The position numbers were made by a program, and so were the translations under genes. This document shows positions 25,503 to 33,877 of a stretch of 64,000 nt of DNA, piece by piece. Below the pieces are notes generated by a model. It saw only the letters and a program-made list of their open reading frames with translations, had not been told where the DNA came from and searched no databases. Position 1 is the first letter of the stretch. Each line of letters starts with the position of its first letter. The DNA is from DAOUAT01 sp964551735 (GTDB lineage Bacteria > Chloroflexota > Anaerolineae > CG2-30-64-16). The stretch spans positions 1 through 64,000 of the forward strand of contig CAZKEF010000022.1 of NCBI GenBank assembly GCA_964551735.1, in the 5' to 3' direction.

Positions 25503-25805
25503 TGCTTGAAACCTCCTTTGTTTTCTAGGCTGAAGACGCCACTGAATGCCAGGGTGTTCCTGTTTCGCACGGGACCTCGGTCGCGCGTTGCTTCATCTGT
25601 ACGGTCGTCTGTCTGCAAAGCCATCGGCTCAAACGTCTCTGATTTATTGTACGCATGACGAGCAGGCGGGTTGCCTGCTTTGCCTTCTCTCCCGCCGGCC
25701 GGCGCGGAGTTGCTGTAATTGGAATTCGATGGCATCATGGTCGTCCTGTTAAGTACTGGCCCCGGCAGTCCAACCCCGCGGGCGACGAACGGAATGACGC
25801 GAGAC
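25503..25805. other. Divergent intergenic region with small hairpin
   Basis: About 300 bases between the inhibitor gene and the GAF kinase. It contains a hairpin AGCAGGC/GCCTGCT (25661-25667 and 25673-25679, 5-base loop) and several short frames that look accidental. An upstream in-frame ATG at 25719 exists for the kinase but lacks a good ribosome site. Promoters not resolved. Confidence 0.45.
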
Positions 25806-28022
25806 ATGGCTGAAAAAGACGCATCTGCCCAAACCGCAAACTCGGCACCCTACGATCCGTCCCTCGGCCCGCAGCGCGCCGCGCTGGACGACCGGTTCGC
25901 TATTGCGCCGGAGCTGCTTTTCGACCGTATGCCGATGGGGATCGCGGTTGTGGATCGCACCTATCGCATCCTGCGCTACAACCCCACGTGGGAGGACTTC
26001 TCGCTCCGCTACGCGCCGCCCGATGGGGCGCGGTTGCGCCCCGGCGTCGGCTACTTCGAACACCTCCCCGGCTCCGAAGCCACGGTGCTGCCCCTGTATC
26101 AGCGCGTGTTGGCCGGCGAGACGGTCCGGCTGGACGAAGTGCGCCTTGAGTTAGCAGGACAAGTGACGTATTGGGACGTGGTCTTGCTGCCCCTGGTCGA
26201 GCAAGGCGAGGTGACCGGCATCTTGAACGTGACGGTGGACGCCACCGAGCGGATGCTGGTCAGGCTGACGCTGGAGCAGCGGGTGGGGGAGCGTACGCTG
26301 GAGGTCGAGCGGCGCCGGCAAGTGGCCGAGAGCCTGCGCGACGTCATCAGCATGATCAACTCGCACATGCCGTTGGAGGAGTTCCTCGAACGGGCCGTGG
26401 AGTTGGCCGCGCAACGGTTGGGCGCGGGCGCCTGCGTGCTCCATCATTTCGACCTGGACAACGAGATGGTGGTGCATCAGGCCAGCTATGGGCTGGCAGA
26501 CATCTTCGCGCAGAGGGGTTGGCGGCCCTTCAGGGCGCTCAAGCCCTCAGGGGGCGAGCACTATCTGCGCGCCACCCTGCAGCGGCAGCCTACCTACGGC
26601 AATTATCCGCCCCTGCCGGAGCGGCTGGACGCAATCCGTCGCGACCCGACCATCCCCGATGCCATCAAGGCCGAGCGCATCGCGCTGCGCCAGCGCTTTG
26701 CCGGCTCCTTCTCCGTGCCGCTCTTCATTCAGGACAAAGCTTATGGCGGCCTGGTTTTCTACTACACGGAGCCGCAGGATTTCGGCGAAGAGCAGATTCA
26801 GCTCGGTCTGACCTTTGCCGAGCAGATGGCGGTCGCGATCGAGAATGCCCGGTTGCTGGCCGAGGCGGAGCGCCGCCGCGCCGTGGCCGAGAGCCTCGCA
26901 GATATCCTATCCATCCTGAACTCGCCGCGCAGCTCGCAGGAGGTCCTGGACTTCATCACCCAACGTTCGTGTGAGCTGCTGCAGGCTGATGCCTGCCTGC
27001 TGTATAGCATCCACGACAATGTCGTGGTGCACGAGGCCAACTATAATCTACCGCACGATCTCGCCACGATGAAGACCGGGGAGCTGTACCGCTCGCAATA
27101 CAACCGGGCCCTGCAAAACCGCCAACCAGCAGCGATCAGCGACGCCGTCACTCACCTGCGGGCCCTGCTGGCTCAACCCGATCTGTCACCCTACCAGCGC
27201 CTCTGGTATCAGGGGCTGCTTGCCAGTTACCAGGCCTATCTGGGAATGCCGCTCCTTGTCAACGATCAGGTGTTTGGCGGCCTGGTGTTCTATCTCCATG
27301 TCCGGCGCGCCTTCAGCCGCGAGGACATCCAACTGGCGCAAACCCTGGCCGCACACGCAGCGCTGGCCATTGAGAACGCCCGCCTGCGCCAGCAGGCTGC
27401 CGAGGCGGCGAAGGTGGCCGAGCGCAGCCGCCTGGCACGCGACCTGCACGACGCCGTCACCCAGACCCTCTTCTCCGCCAGCCTGATCGCCGAGGTGCTG
27501 CCCAAGCTGTGGGAGCGCGACGCGGCGGTCGGCCGGCAGAAGCTGGAGGAGCTGCGCCTGCTGACCCGCGGCGCGCTCTCGGAGATGCGCACATTGCTGC
27601 TGGAGCTGCGCCCCGACACCCTGGCCGACGTGGAGTTGGGTGACCTCTATCGCCATCTGGCGAACGCCTTCACCGGACGCACCCGCGTGCCCGTGACCTT
27701 CACCCAGGACGCGCAGGCCGCGCCGCCGCCGCAGGTGAAAGAGACCCTTTATCGAGTAGCCCAGGAGGCGCTGAACAACATCGCCAAGCATGCTAACGCG
27801 GGCCAGGTGCAACTCCACCTGATGACGCAAGCAGACCGGGCCCAAGTTGTCATCAGGGATGACGGCGCCGGCTTCGACCCGGCAACCCTGGCCCCGGAAA
27901 GCATGGGACTGAAAATCATGCGCGAGCGCGCCGCGGCCATCGGCGCCCAACTCACGGTCGAGAGCCGCCCGGGCTACGGTGCGCAGGTGACAATGGTGTG
28001 GCAAGACGCACGGACTGCGTAG
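25806..28022 (+). CDS. Cytosolic PAS-GAF-GAF sensor histidine kinase
   Basis: 738 residues from 25806; the frame is open to 25719, and ATG 25794 is also possible, so the first residues are uncertain. No membrane helices. Order: PAS (about 35-150; DRMPMGIAVVDRTYRILRYN), coiled linker, GAF1 (about 182-354), GAF2 (about 370-531), HisKA_3 with ERSRLARDLHDAVTQTLF (H548), then ATPase with AQEALNNIAKHANA and RDDGAGFDPATL. A soluble two-GAF sensor suggests a small ligand, redox or light signal; no bilin-type Cys could be proven. The regulator follows after a heptad-repeat spacer. Confidence 0.88.
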   Translation: MAEKDASAQTANSAPYDPSLGPQRAALDDRFAIAPELLFDRMPMGIAVVDRTYRILRYNPTWEDFSLRYAPPDGARLRPGVGYFEHLPGSEATVLPLYQRVLAGETVRLDEVRLELAGQVTYWDVVLLPLVEQGEVTGILNVTVDATERMLVRLTLEQRVGERTLEVERRRQVAESLRDVISMINSHMPLEEFLERAVELAAQRLGAGACVLHHFDLDNEMVVHQASYGLADIFAQRGWRPFRALKPSGGEHYLRATLQRQPTYGNYPPLPERLDAIRRDPTIPDAIKAERIALRQRFAGSFSVPLFIQDKAYGGLVFYYTEPQDFGEEQIQLGLTFAEQMAVAIENARLLAEAERRRAVAESLADILSILNSPRSSQEVLDFITQRSCELLQADACLLYSIHDNVVVHEANYNLPHDLATMKTGELYRSQYNRALQNRQPAAISDAVTHLRALLAQPDLSPYQRLWYQGLLASYQAYLGMPLLVNDQVFGGLVFYLHVRRAFSREDIQLAQTLAAHAALAIENARLRQQAAEAAKVAERSRLARDLHDAVTQTLFSASLIAEVLPKLWERDAAVGRQKLEELRLLTRGALSEMRTLLLELRPDTLADVELGDLYRHLANAFTGRTRVPVTFTQDAQAAPPPQVKETLYRVAQEALNNIAKHANAGQVQLHLMTQADRAQVVIRDDGAGFDPATLAPESMGLKIMRERAAAIGAQLTVESRPGYGAQVTMVWQDARTA

Positions 28023-28025
28023 TTC

Positions 28026-28099
28026 GTACTGCGTACTGCATACGCACCACGCACCACGCACCACGCACCACGCAACACGTAAAACGCAACACGCAACAC
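28026..28099 (+). repeat. Heptanucleotide tandem repeats in kinase-regulator spacer
   Basis: Two copies of GTACTGC (28026-28039), a 4-base joint, then four copies of GCACCAC (28044-28071), and GCAACAC, GTAAAAC, GCAACAC, GCAACAC (28072-28099). Heptamer short tandem repeats are known in cyanobacteria. They fill the whole spacer up to the ribosome-binding zone of the next gene, so unit number could change spacing. Confidence 0.85.
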
Positions 28100-28111
28100 G
28101 GAGCATTCTCC

Positions 28112-28750
28112 ATGTCCAACAAAATCCGAGTTATGATCGTAGACGACCATGCCGTCGTGCGCAGCGGGCTATCAACCTTTTTGCTGACCTGCGACGACAT
28201 GGAGCTGGTAGGCGAGGCGTCCGGCGGTGACCAGGCGCTGCGGCTGTGCGCACGGGCGCGGCCCGACGTGGTGCTCATGGACCTGGTGATGCCGGGCATG
28301 GACGGCGCCACGGCCACCCAGCGCATCCGCCAGCAGTGCCCCGACATCCAGGTGGTGGTGCTGACCAGCTTCAAGGAGCAGGAGCTGGTGCAGGGCGCGC
28401 TGCAAGCCGGGGCCATCGGCTATCTGCTGAAGGACGTCACGGCTGACGAGCTGGCGAACGCCATCCGCGCGGCGTATGCCGGCAAGCCGACCCTGGCCAC
28501 CGAAGCAGCCCAGGCCTTGATCCAGGCCGCACGCGGCCCCGCCGACCGCCTGGGCGCCGACTTGACCGAGCGGGAGCGGGAAGTGCTGGCCCTGATGGTG
28601 CAAGGACTCAACAACAAGGAGATCGCCGAGCGGCTGGTGGTCAGCGTCTCTACAGCCAAGTTCCACGTCAGCAGCATCCTGTCCAAGCTGCGTGCGACCA
28701 CCCGCACCGAGGCGGTGGCGTTGGCGCTCCAGCACAAGCTGGTCACTTGA
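28112..28750 (+). CDS. NarL/LuxR-family response regulator
   Basis: 212 residues from MSNKIRVMIVDDHAVVRSGL at 28112; the open frame upstream runs through the heptad array and is not credible as protein. Receiver has D57 in VVLMDLVMPGMDG and GYLLKDVT; the LuxR output domain has LTEREREVLALMVQGLNNKE and VSVSTAKFHVSSILSKLRAT. Likely partner of the PAS-GAF-GAF kinase. A strong terminator follows at 28784-28823, so the kinase/regulator pair ends here. No strong AGGAGG is seen before the start, so translation may be linked to the spacer. Confidence 0.92.
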   Translation: MSNKIRVMIVDDHAVVRSGLSTFLLTCDDMELVGEASGGDQALRLCARARPDVVLMDLVMPGMDGATATQRIRQQCPDIQVVVLTSFKEQELVQGALQAGAIGYLLKDVTADELANAIRAAYAGKPTLATEAAQALIQAARGPADRLGADLTEREREVLALMVQGLNNKEIAERLVVSVSTAKFHVSSILSKLRATTRTEAVALALQHKLVT

Positions 28751-28783
28751 CCAGGCCGTGTGCTGGCGATTTGGCCCATGCGG

Positions 28784-28823
28784 AAACTCTCCGGGCTGCC
28801 GATGTAGCCCGGAGAGTTTTCCT
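28784..28823 (+). terminator. Rho-independent terminator after the third regulator
   Basis: AAACTCTCCGGGCT (28784-28797) pairs with AGCCCGGAGAGTTT (28806-28819) around an 8-base loop, then TTTTCC and TTTA. It lies 33 bases after the regulator stop and is the best terminator in the window. Confidence 0.9.
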
Positions 28824-28884
28824 TTATAGTAGGGGCAAGCGGAACGACATGAGCCGCTTGAAATCCCCAGAGGAGGATAACCCC

Positions 28885-29364
28885 ATGAACCACAAGACCC
28901 AAATCGGTTTCCTGATCATCCTGCTGGCAGCGATCGTGGCCACGCTGGCTTTCGTGATTGGGCCTGCCATCTACGCTAATAATCAGCAGACTACCACGGC
29001 ATCGCAAGCGGCGCCGGATCAGGTGGTGAAGGATTTCTATGCCTGGTACTTGGGCTACATCGGCGATCGCAGCACCGGCAACTTCCGCAATCCGCTGGTG
29101 GACAAGGCCTATCGCAGCAGCGACGCGCTGGCGCAAGAGTTCGTCGCCCGCCTGGATGTGTTCACAGCCGGCGGCATGATGTTCGACCCGATCCTGTGCG
29201 CGCAAGATGTGCCCACCAGCATCTCAACTGGCGCCCCGGCGGTAGCCGGTTCATCGGCCACCGTGCGCGTGGAGACCAGCTTCGCCGGTCACGCCTTCGA
29301 CGTGCGCCTGACACAGGCAGGGGGCGGCTGGAAGATTGCTGATGTGATCTGTGCGCCCAGGTGA
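28885..29364 (+). CDS. DUF3828-like membrane-anchored or exported protein
   Basis: 159 residues from MNHKTQIGFLIILLAAIVAT at 28885, preceded by AGGAGGA. An N-terminal signal or anchor helix (7-30) leads to a domain with VVKDFYAWYLGYIGDRSTG, NPLVDKAYRSSDALAQEFV and DPILCAQDVP; this pattern is that of the DUF3828/NTF2-like group, and the C-terminal strand VRLTQAGGGWKIADVIC fits. Probably extracytoplasmic. Two Cys (in LCAQ and VICAPR) could form a disulfide. Function unknown. The frame extends to 28747 upstream but crosses the terminator. Confidence 0.78.
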   Translation: MNHKTQIGFLIILLAAIVATLAFVIGPAIYANNQQTTTASQAAPDQVVKDFYAWYLGYIGDRSTGNFRNPLVDKAYRSSDALAQEFVARLDVFTAGGMMFDPILCAQDVPTSISTGAPAVAGSSATVRVETSFAGHAFDVRLTQAGGGWKIADVICAPR

Positions 29365-29371
29365 TTTGGCC

Positions 29372-29548
29372 TGTCACCCTGAGCGGGTCTACAACTCAAC
29401 GCAGGTGACAGCTCAAAGCCAGCGAAGGGTCTCGTTGGTTGCGTCGAGATCCTCACCTGCACTTGCGGCTGTCGCCGCAGCGCAGGCGCAAGTGTCGCTG
29501 AGGGTTCGCTGTAACTGGCTTTGAGTGGTTAACCCGCTCAGGATGACA
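29372..29548. mobile_element. 177-bp MITE-like inverted-repeat element
   Basis: Ends are TGTCACCCTGAGCGGGT (29372-29388) and its complement at 29532-29548 with one mismatch. Inside are a second perfect pair, CTCAAAGCCAG (29412-29422) with 29515-29525, and CACTTGCG/CGCAAGTG (29460-29467, 29487-29494). The whole can fold into one long hairpin. No coding frame is convincing. The CCTGAGCG core recurs in a short coding insert at 53341-53360. It looks like a non-autonomous element or large REP, fitting a kind common in Chloroflexota. Confidence 0.75.
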
Positions 29549-29560
29549 TTTTCACCCAAA

Positions 29561-29577
29561 GGGGCCGTCACGGCCCC
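29561..29577. repeat. Small hairpin before the lipoprotein start
   Basis: GGGGCCG and CGGCCCC with a 3-base loop, only seven bases before the GGAGGAA ribosome site of 29598. It could limit or terminate read-through from upstream. Confidence 0.5.
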
Positions 29578-29597
29578 TACATCCCCGGAGGAACATA

Positions 29598-30377
29598 ATG
29601 AAAAACATGGTTATCACCCTGGCCGTACTGGCGCTCGTGGCCGCGGCCTGCGTCCCCATCAGCCTGACCCAACCCGATCAACTGCACTTCCGCGTAGATG
29701 TGTTCGACGACGTCACCGGCGAGTTCGTGATCAGTCCGAAGGTACAGAATGTCGGCGAGCGGAGATCATCGGCGCGGCCCAATGCCAAAGCCGTGATGGA
29801 GTTGCGCGACGCACACAACATTCTGCGCGGCAAAGCGGAAGTGGCCTCGCTGCACGCCATCGCGCCAGGGAGCCTGCTCGATCTCGTCGTCTGGCGCGGC
29901 CGGCTGGATCCCGGCGCGTATCGGGTCTTCTGGGGCGCGCCCGGGCTGGTCCACACCGAGGCTAGCCTGTTCATCGTGGAGCGGGACGGCCGCCCGCAAC
30001 TGGGCGACCTGCTGGTTGCATCCCACCTCGACCGCGACATGCCCGCGCTGCCGGTCTACGGCGACGCGCAGCCGTTGGTGGATCTGGCCGTCGCAGGCTT
30101 GGCCGAACAGCTCGGCGTTCAGGCCGACCTGATCCGGGTCACGCGCGTTGAGCCGCGCGATTTCCCTGACGCCAGCCTGGGCGCGCCGCAGCCGGGCGAG
30201 ATGTACGCGCAGGTGGTCACCCCCGGCTACGTGATCGAGCTCAGCCACCAGGGCGTGCCCTACGTGTACCACGGCAGTGGCGAGCGCGTCGTGCCGGTTC
30301 CGGCCAGCGAGGGAAACAGCGCGCTGCCGGGCCTCCCAGCTGCCTGGATGCTGGTCTTGGAGGAAGGGCAACCATGA
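29598..30377 (+). CDS. Lipoprotein of unknown function
   Basis: 259 residues, GGAGGAAC before the ATG. Signal with lipobox VAAAC (Cys at residue 18). The first half is beta-rich, with no named family. From about residue 170 comes LVDLAVAGLAEQLGVQADLI, a regulatory-like segment with RVTRVEPRDFPDASLGAPQP and GYVIELSHQGVPYVYHG; this tail is a familiar module in Chloroflexota proteins (often after a sulfur- or metal-related domain), but its role is not known to me. Exported and anchored to the outer face of the membrane. The element at 29372-29548 separates it from the DUF3828 gene. Confidence 0.75.
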   Translation: MKNMVITLAVLALVAAACVPISLTQPDQLHFRVDVFDDVTGEFVISPKVQNVGERRSSARPNAKAVMELRDAHNILRGKAEVASLHAIAPGSLLDLVVWRGRLDPGAYRVFWGAPGLVHTEASLFIVERDGRPQLGDLLVASHLDRDMPALPVYGDAQPLVDLAVAGLAEQLGVQADLIRVTRVEPRDFPDASLGAPQPGEMYAQVVTPGYVIELSHQGVPYVYHGSGERVVPVPASEGNSALPGLPAAWMLVLEEGQP

Positions 30378-30482
30378 TATCGGGCGTTCATAAACGTCTC
30401 TTTTTTCCTCGTGCCTGCTATCCTGGCTGCCTTGGTGCAGCAACCCATCTATGAGACCTCAACACCTACACGGAGGAAGATC

Positions 30483-31331
30483 GTGAACACTATGGCAACC
30501 CAAACCCATCCAGAGGCAACCAACAAGATGCGTTTCGGCAAGACCTTTTTGGTGCTCCTGGGATTGGGACTCCCCGGCATCCTGTCGCTCATACCGACCG
30601 CGCTCGGACAGGTAGAGGCGCTGCCGCCGGAAATGCTCGAACTGCCTGAACCGCTGACCGTGGCGCTTGCCCTGCTCAACGCCTTGATTCTGTTGGCCGT
30701 TGCAGTGGCGGTCGGTACACTGCTGGCCCATCGCGTGGGCCTGCGTTCGCTGGTCGCGGAGAAGGTTCGCCGTGGCGCGGCTATCTGGCCTCAACTGCAG
30801 CCCAACATCAAGCTGGCGTTTGTGGTGGGAATCATCTTTGCGGTTGTGGTGCTGGGCCTGGATGCGCTCATCAACCCCTTTGCCGGCACGGAGCTGGCAG
30901 ATGACCTGGCTACCGGGGAAGCCCCGACCATCGGATCGCTGTTCACCCAACTGCTGACGGGCCTCCTCTACGGCGGTATCGTTGAGGAACTGCTGCTGCG
31001 CTGGGGCGTGATGACGCTGCTGGTTTGGCTCGGTTGGTGGGCCGCGCAGCGCGGGCAGGGCGCGCCCCGGCCTGTGCTGGTCTGGGCAGCCATCATCCTG
31101 GCGGCCGTGCTGTTCGGCATCGGCCATCTGCCGGCGCTGGCCGGGATGGTCACACTGACGCCGCTCATCGTCGTCCGCACCGTGCTGCTCAATGCCCTCG
31201 GCGGCCTCGTCTTCGGTTGGCTGTTCTGGCGGCGCAATCTGGAAACGGCGATGGTCGCGCACGCGGCGACTCACGTGGGCTTTTTTATCATCAATCTGGG
31301 CCTGACCCTCCTGGGCCTGGCCGGGGTGTGA
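30483..31331 (+). CDS. CPBP-family intramembrane metalloprotease
   Basis: 282 residues from GTG 30483, because GGAGGAAG (30472-30479) precedes it at short distance; ATG 30492 is the alternative (279 residues). About six to eight membrane helices. The family motifs are the glutamate pair in GGIVEELLLRWG (E168, E169, R173), H215 in FGIGHLPA and the last His in AMVAHAATH. These form the membrane-embedded zinc or activated-water site of CPBP/CAAX-type proteases, which act in peptide processing or self-immunity. It is 6 bases before an S41 protease gene, suggesting a joint proteolytic role. The true substrate is unknown. Confidence 0.88.
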   Translation: MNTMATQTHPEATNKMRFGKTFLVLLGLGLPGILSLIPTALGQVEALPPEMLELPEPLTVALALLNALILLAVAVAVGTLLAHRVGLRSLVAEKVRRGAAIWPQLQPNIKLAFVVGIIFAVVVLGLDALINPFAGTELADDLATGEAPTIGSLFTQLLTGLLYGGIVEELLLRWGVMTLLVWLGWWAAQRGQGAPRPVLVWAAIILAAVLFGIGHLPALAGMVTLTPLIVVRTVLLNALGGLVFGWLFWRRNLETAMVAHAATHVGFFIINLGLTLLGLAGV

Positions 31332-31337
31332 GCAACT

Positions 31338-32792
31338 ATGCCGACTTTTCGTTCCCAGCTCTGGCTGCTGTTCAATTTGATCTTGGGCGCGGCGGCCGGC
31401 GTGGCCCTGGGATGGGGCCCGCTGGCCGCGCCGGCGCCGCTGGTCGTGGCGCTGGGCCTGGCCGGCGCGCTGCTGGGGGCAGGGATCGGCTGGTGGTCGC
31501 GGCCCCGTGCGCGGCGGCGCATCGTGTGGGCGGGCCACGGCCTGATCCTGCTGGCGGTCGCCCTGGCCGCGCTGATCCCGCTCTATCGGATCGGTATGAT
31601 CGCGCCTCCAGGCGAGAGTTACAGGGCCAACTTCCAGCGGCTCTGGCGGGCGCTGAACTACGCCTATCCCTATTTCGAGGAGAAAGGCGTAGACCGGGAC
31701 GCGCTCTACGCGGCCTACGCGCCGCAGGCGACCCAGGCTGCTAACGACGGCGACTACTGGAGAGTGGTCGCGCACATGCTGGCCGAGTTCGACGACGGCC
31801 ACACGGGGCTGCTCTCCCCGTCGGTGCGGTCGGGGCGGCGCTATTTCGCCACCTGCCGTGATGTCGGCGGCGCGATCGTGGTGGATGAGCTGGGCAAGAT
31901 CGCACGGGACGCCGGCCTGGCGCAGGGCGATGTGGTCCTGGCTGTGGACGGTCAACCGATCGAGGACGCGCTGGACGCGCTCTCGCCCATCCTGCGCGCC
32001 GGCGCGACGCCGCAGCACCGACGCGCCAAAGCCGCGTTCAGCGCGCTGAGCACGACCGGGGAGGCGCTGACCGTGACGGTGACCGGGCCATCCGGTGAGC
32101 GGGCCGTCAGGCTGGCCTGGCCCGAAGCGTCAACCCCCGCGGAAGGGGCGCAACCGTCGGCCTGGCAGCCGCTGATCACCGGCGAGCGCCTGTCCTCCGG
32201 CCTGGGGCTGATCCGCATCCCCGACTTCAGCGGCGGCAGCCACGATCTGGTGGCCGAGTTCGACGCCGCGCTGGACGCCCTGCTGGACGCGCCAGGCATC
32301 ATCCTCGACCTGCGGGGCAACGGCGGCGGCAGCACCTTCATCTCGGACCGGATCGCGGGCCGTTTTTTCCACCGGCCTTTCACCTACGGCCGCGACCAGT
32401 TTCGAGCCCGCCTGCCCCAGCGCGGCTGGCGCGGCCACTACGACTACCGGGTGACCCCGCGCGGCCAACCCTATGCCGGGCCGGTCGTGCTGTTGATTGA
32501 CGAGCTGAATTTCAGCACCACTGAGCAGTTCATCGTGGCGCTGGCCGACTCGGGCCGGGCGACGACAGTCGGGCGGCGCACTGCTGGCGGCAGCGGCAAC
32601 CCGATCACCTTCCGCCTGCCGGGCGGCGGATTGGCCCGCTTCTCCACGGCCGCGTTCTATCGCAACGACGGCTCGCCGATCGAGGGCGCAGGCATCGCGC
32701 CCGATTTGCCCGGGGCCTGGACGGTGGCAGATTTCCGGGCGGGTCACGATCCTGATTTGGACGCAGGGGAACGGTGGTTGCTGGAAGAATAG
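31338..32792 (+). CDS. S41-family (tricorn/IRBP-like) serine protease, membrane anchored
   Basis: 484 residues, 6 bases after the CPBP stop, so co-translated; only a weak ribosome site. Residues 1-80 hold three hydrophobic segments, then an exported domain: DDGHTGL (likely catalytic His), PDZ-like VVDELGKIARDAGLAQGDVV with VVLAVDGQPIEDAL, and the protease core ILDLRGNGGGSTFISDRIAG with nucleophile S393 in NFSTTEQF. The usual CtpA-type Lys is missing; VGRRTAGGSGNP is the form seen in tricorn-like members that use Ser/His/Ser/Glu. Outside the cell or in the periplasm-like space. Convergent with the kinase gene at 32815. Confidence 0.9.
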   Translation: MPTFRSQLWLLFNLILGAAAGVALGWGPLAAPAPLVVALGLAGALLGAGIGWWSRPRARRRIVWAGHGLILLAVALAALIPLYRIGMIAPPGESYRANFQRLWRALNYAYPYFEEKGVDRDALYAAYAPQATQAANDGDYWRVVAHMLAEFDDGHTGLLSPSVRSGRRYFATCRDVGGAIVVDELGKIARDAGLAQGDVVLAVDGQPIEDALDALSPILRAGATPQHRRAKAAFSALSTTGEALTVTVTGPSGERAVRLAWPEASTPAEGAQPSAWQPLITGERLSSGLGLIRIPDFSGGSHDLVAEFDAALDALLDAPGIILDLRGNGGGSTFISDRIAGRFFHRPFTYGRDQFRARLPQRGWRGHYDYRVTPRGQPYAGPVVLLIDELNFSTTEQFIVALADSGRATTVGRRTAGGSGNPITFRLPGGGLARFSTAAFYRNDGSPIEGAGIAPDLPGAWTVADFRAGHDPDLDAGERWLLEE

Positions 32793-32814
32793 AGTGTCCC
32801 TGAAAAGCCCAAAA

Positions 32815-33705
32815 TCAACCCTGGCTGTCTTGGTCGGAAGAAGATTGCGCGCGCAGATTGCGAACAACCCAGGCGATCTCGGCGTTGCAGCGCGCCCACT
32901 CCTGACCGGCGTGTTCGATCACCAGCGAGCGCAGCGGCAGCTCGGCCAGCAGCTCGACCTCCAGCCGTTGGCGCATCTCGTAGAACTGGACCACACCTTC
33001 CCAGCCCCCGAGGTGGGTCTGGCCATAGGCTTGTCCGGTCAGATACCAGATAACGAAATCGGCCCATTGATTCGACCGTTCCGCGCGCACACGATCCAGC
33101 GTGGCCCGCACGTTGCGCGGGGCGAGGTAGATGATCAGCGGCTGCAGGGGCTGGATGATGGCCGCGATGTTGGCGATGTGCTGGCGGGCAGCCTGCGGGC
33201 CGGCATTGTGGCGTGCCAGCAGCACGGTGAGGGGATTCTGCAAGAGGCAGCACTCCAGGATGGACACCGTGTCGGACTGGGCCGCGGCCCGGCCGAAATC
33301 GTGCCAGCGATCCAGCGCCAGCCGGCAATAGTCGGCCATAGGCAGGCCGTCGTAGACGTCGTGTTGCGCTAGTTCGTCGCGCAACGCATGGGGCATAACC
33401 GCCGGATGGTGGTGCTGGAGCTTGCGGTAACTGACCAGGTAGTCGGCCCCGCGCACGGTCGTATACTGCTGGAACAACGGTGACAGATCGGGATGCCAGG
33501 CCAGCAGGTCTCGGTAGTGCGCCGGGCTCAGGCCGGCAATGCCCTCGAAGTCAGCAGGATGATCGAAGTCGCCCTCGCGCCAGAAGCGGGCGGCCATGCC
33601 CTGTTGCGCCAGCAGGTTCAGCACGAGCGCGCCCGCGCTGGATTTGCCGGAGCCGGGGATGCCTTCGATGAGGATGAGTTTGGCTGGCGATGTGGCTGAA
33701 TTCAT
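32815..33705 (-). CDS. P-loop kinase of unknown substrate
   Basis: 296 residues from MNSATSPAKLILIEGIPGSG at 33705 (AAAGGTG upstream); the frame is open to 33891 but crosses the promoter region. Walker A is IEGIPGSGKSS (about 14-24). A DFDHPADFEG segment, SILECCLLQNPLTVLLARHN and LIIYLAPRNVRATLDRVRAE (lid-like, with Arg) suggest a nucleotide or small-molecule kinase such as dephospho-kinase-like P-loop enzymes in antibiotic or nucleoside metabolism. No exact family can be named. It has its own operator-overlapped promoter (33739-33796) and is convergent with the S41 gene. Confidence 0.75.
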   Translation of the reverse strand: MNSATSPAKLILIEGIPGSGKSSAGALVLNLLAQQGMAARFWREGDFDHPADFEGIAGLSPAHYRDLLAWHPDLSPLFQQYTTVRGADYLVSYRKLQHHHPAVMPHALRDELAQHDVYDGLPMADYCRLALDRWHDFGRAAAQSDTVSILECCLLQNPLTVLLARHNAGPQAARQHIANIAAIIQPLQPLIIYLAPRNVRATLDRVRAERSNQWADFVIWYLTGQAYGQTHLGGWEGVVQFYEMRQRLEVELLAELPLRSLVIEHAGQEWARCNAEIAWVVRNLRAQSSSDQDSQG

Positions 33706-33738
33706 GCTGCACCTTTCTGGATCAGACCGATCTCCTCC

Positions 33739-33796
33739 ATTATACCCCAAAGCAAACTGGTCAGATGACCAGGCGCAACTCCCATCTGGCGACCAG
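33739..33796 (-). promoter_or_regulatory. Candidate -10 and operator palindromes between kinase and ABC genes
   Basis: On the minus strand a perfect TATAAT (complement of 33739-33744) is placed for the kinase gene. Just upstream (33757-33772) is CTGGTCAGATGACCAG, a perfect 7-7 palindrome with GA centre, lying where the -35 box would be; a second copy, CTGGCGACCAG, is at 33786-33796. This arrangement suggests a repressor or activator controlling the kinase and perhaps the divergent exporter. No regulator gene adjoins. Confidence 0.55.
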
Positions 33797-33877
33797 TCCC
33801 GAATCTCCCCGGGTTGCTGATGCGGTGAAAGAGAGCTTGCGGTATGCTGTGAGCAAAGATCGCCAAGGAGATCACCC

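Noticed and set aside
28026..28099. Possible CRISPR array
   Set aside because: Units are 7 bases without spacers and there are no cas genes; it is a simple tandem repeat.
30459..32018. 519-residue minus-strand frame opposite the CPBP and S41 genes
   Set aside because: Gln/Arg/His-rich translation with no known fold; the plus-strand genes have intact motifs.
33757..33772. FadR/PdhR-type operator
   Set aside because: The half-sites look similar (TGGTC/GACCA) but the centre spacing differs from the FadR and PdhR consensus as I know it.
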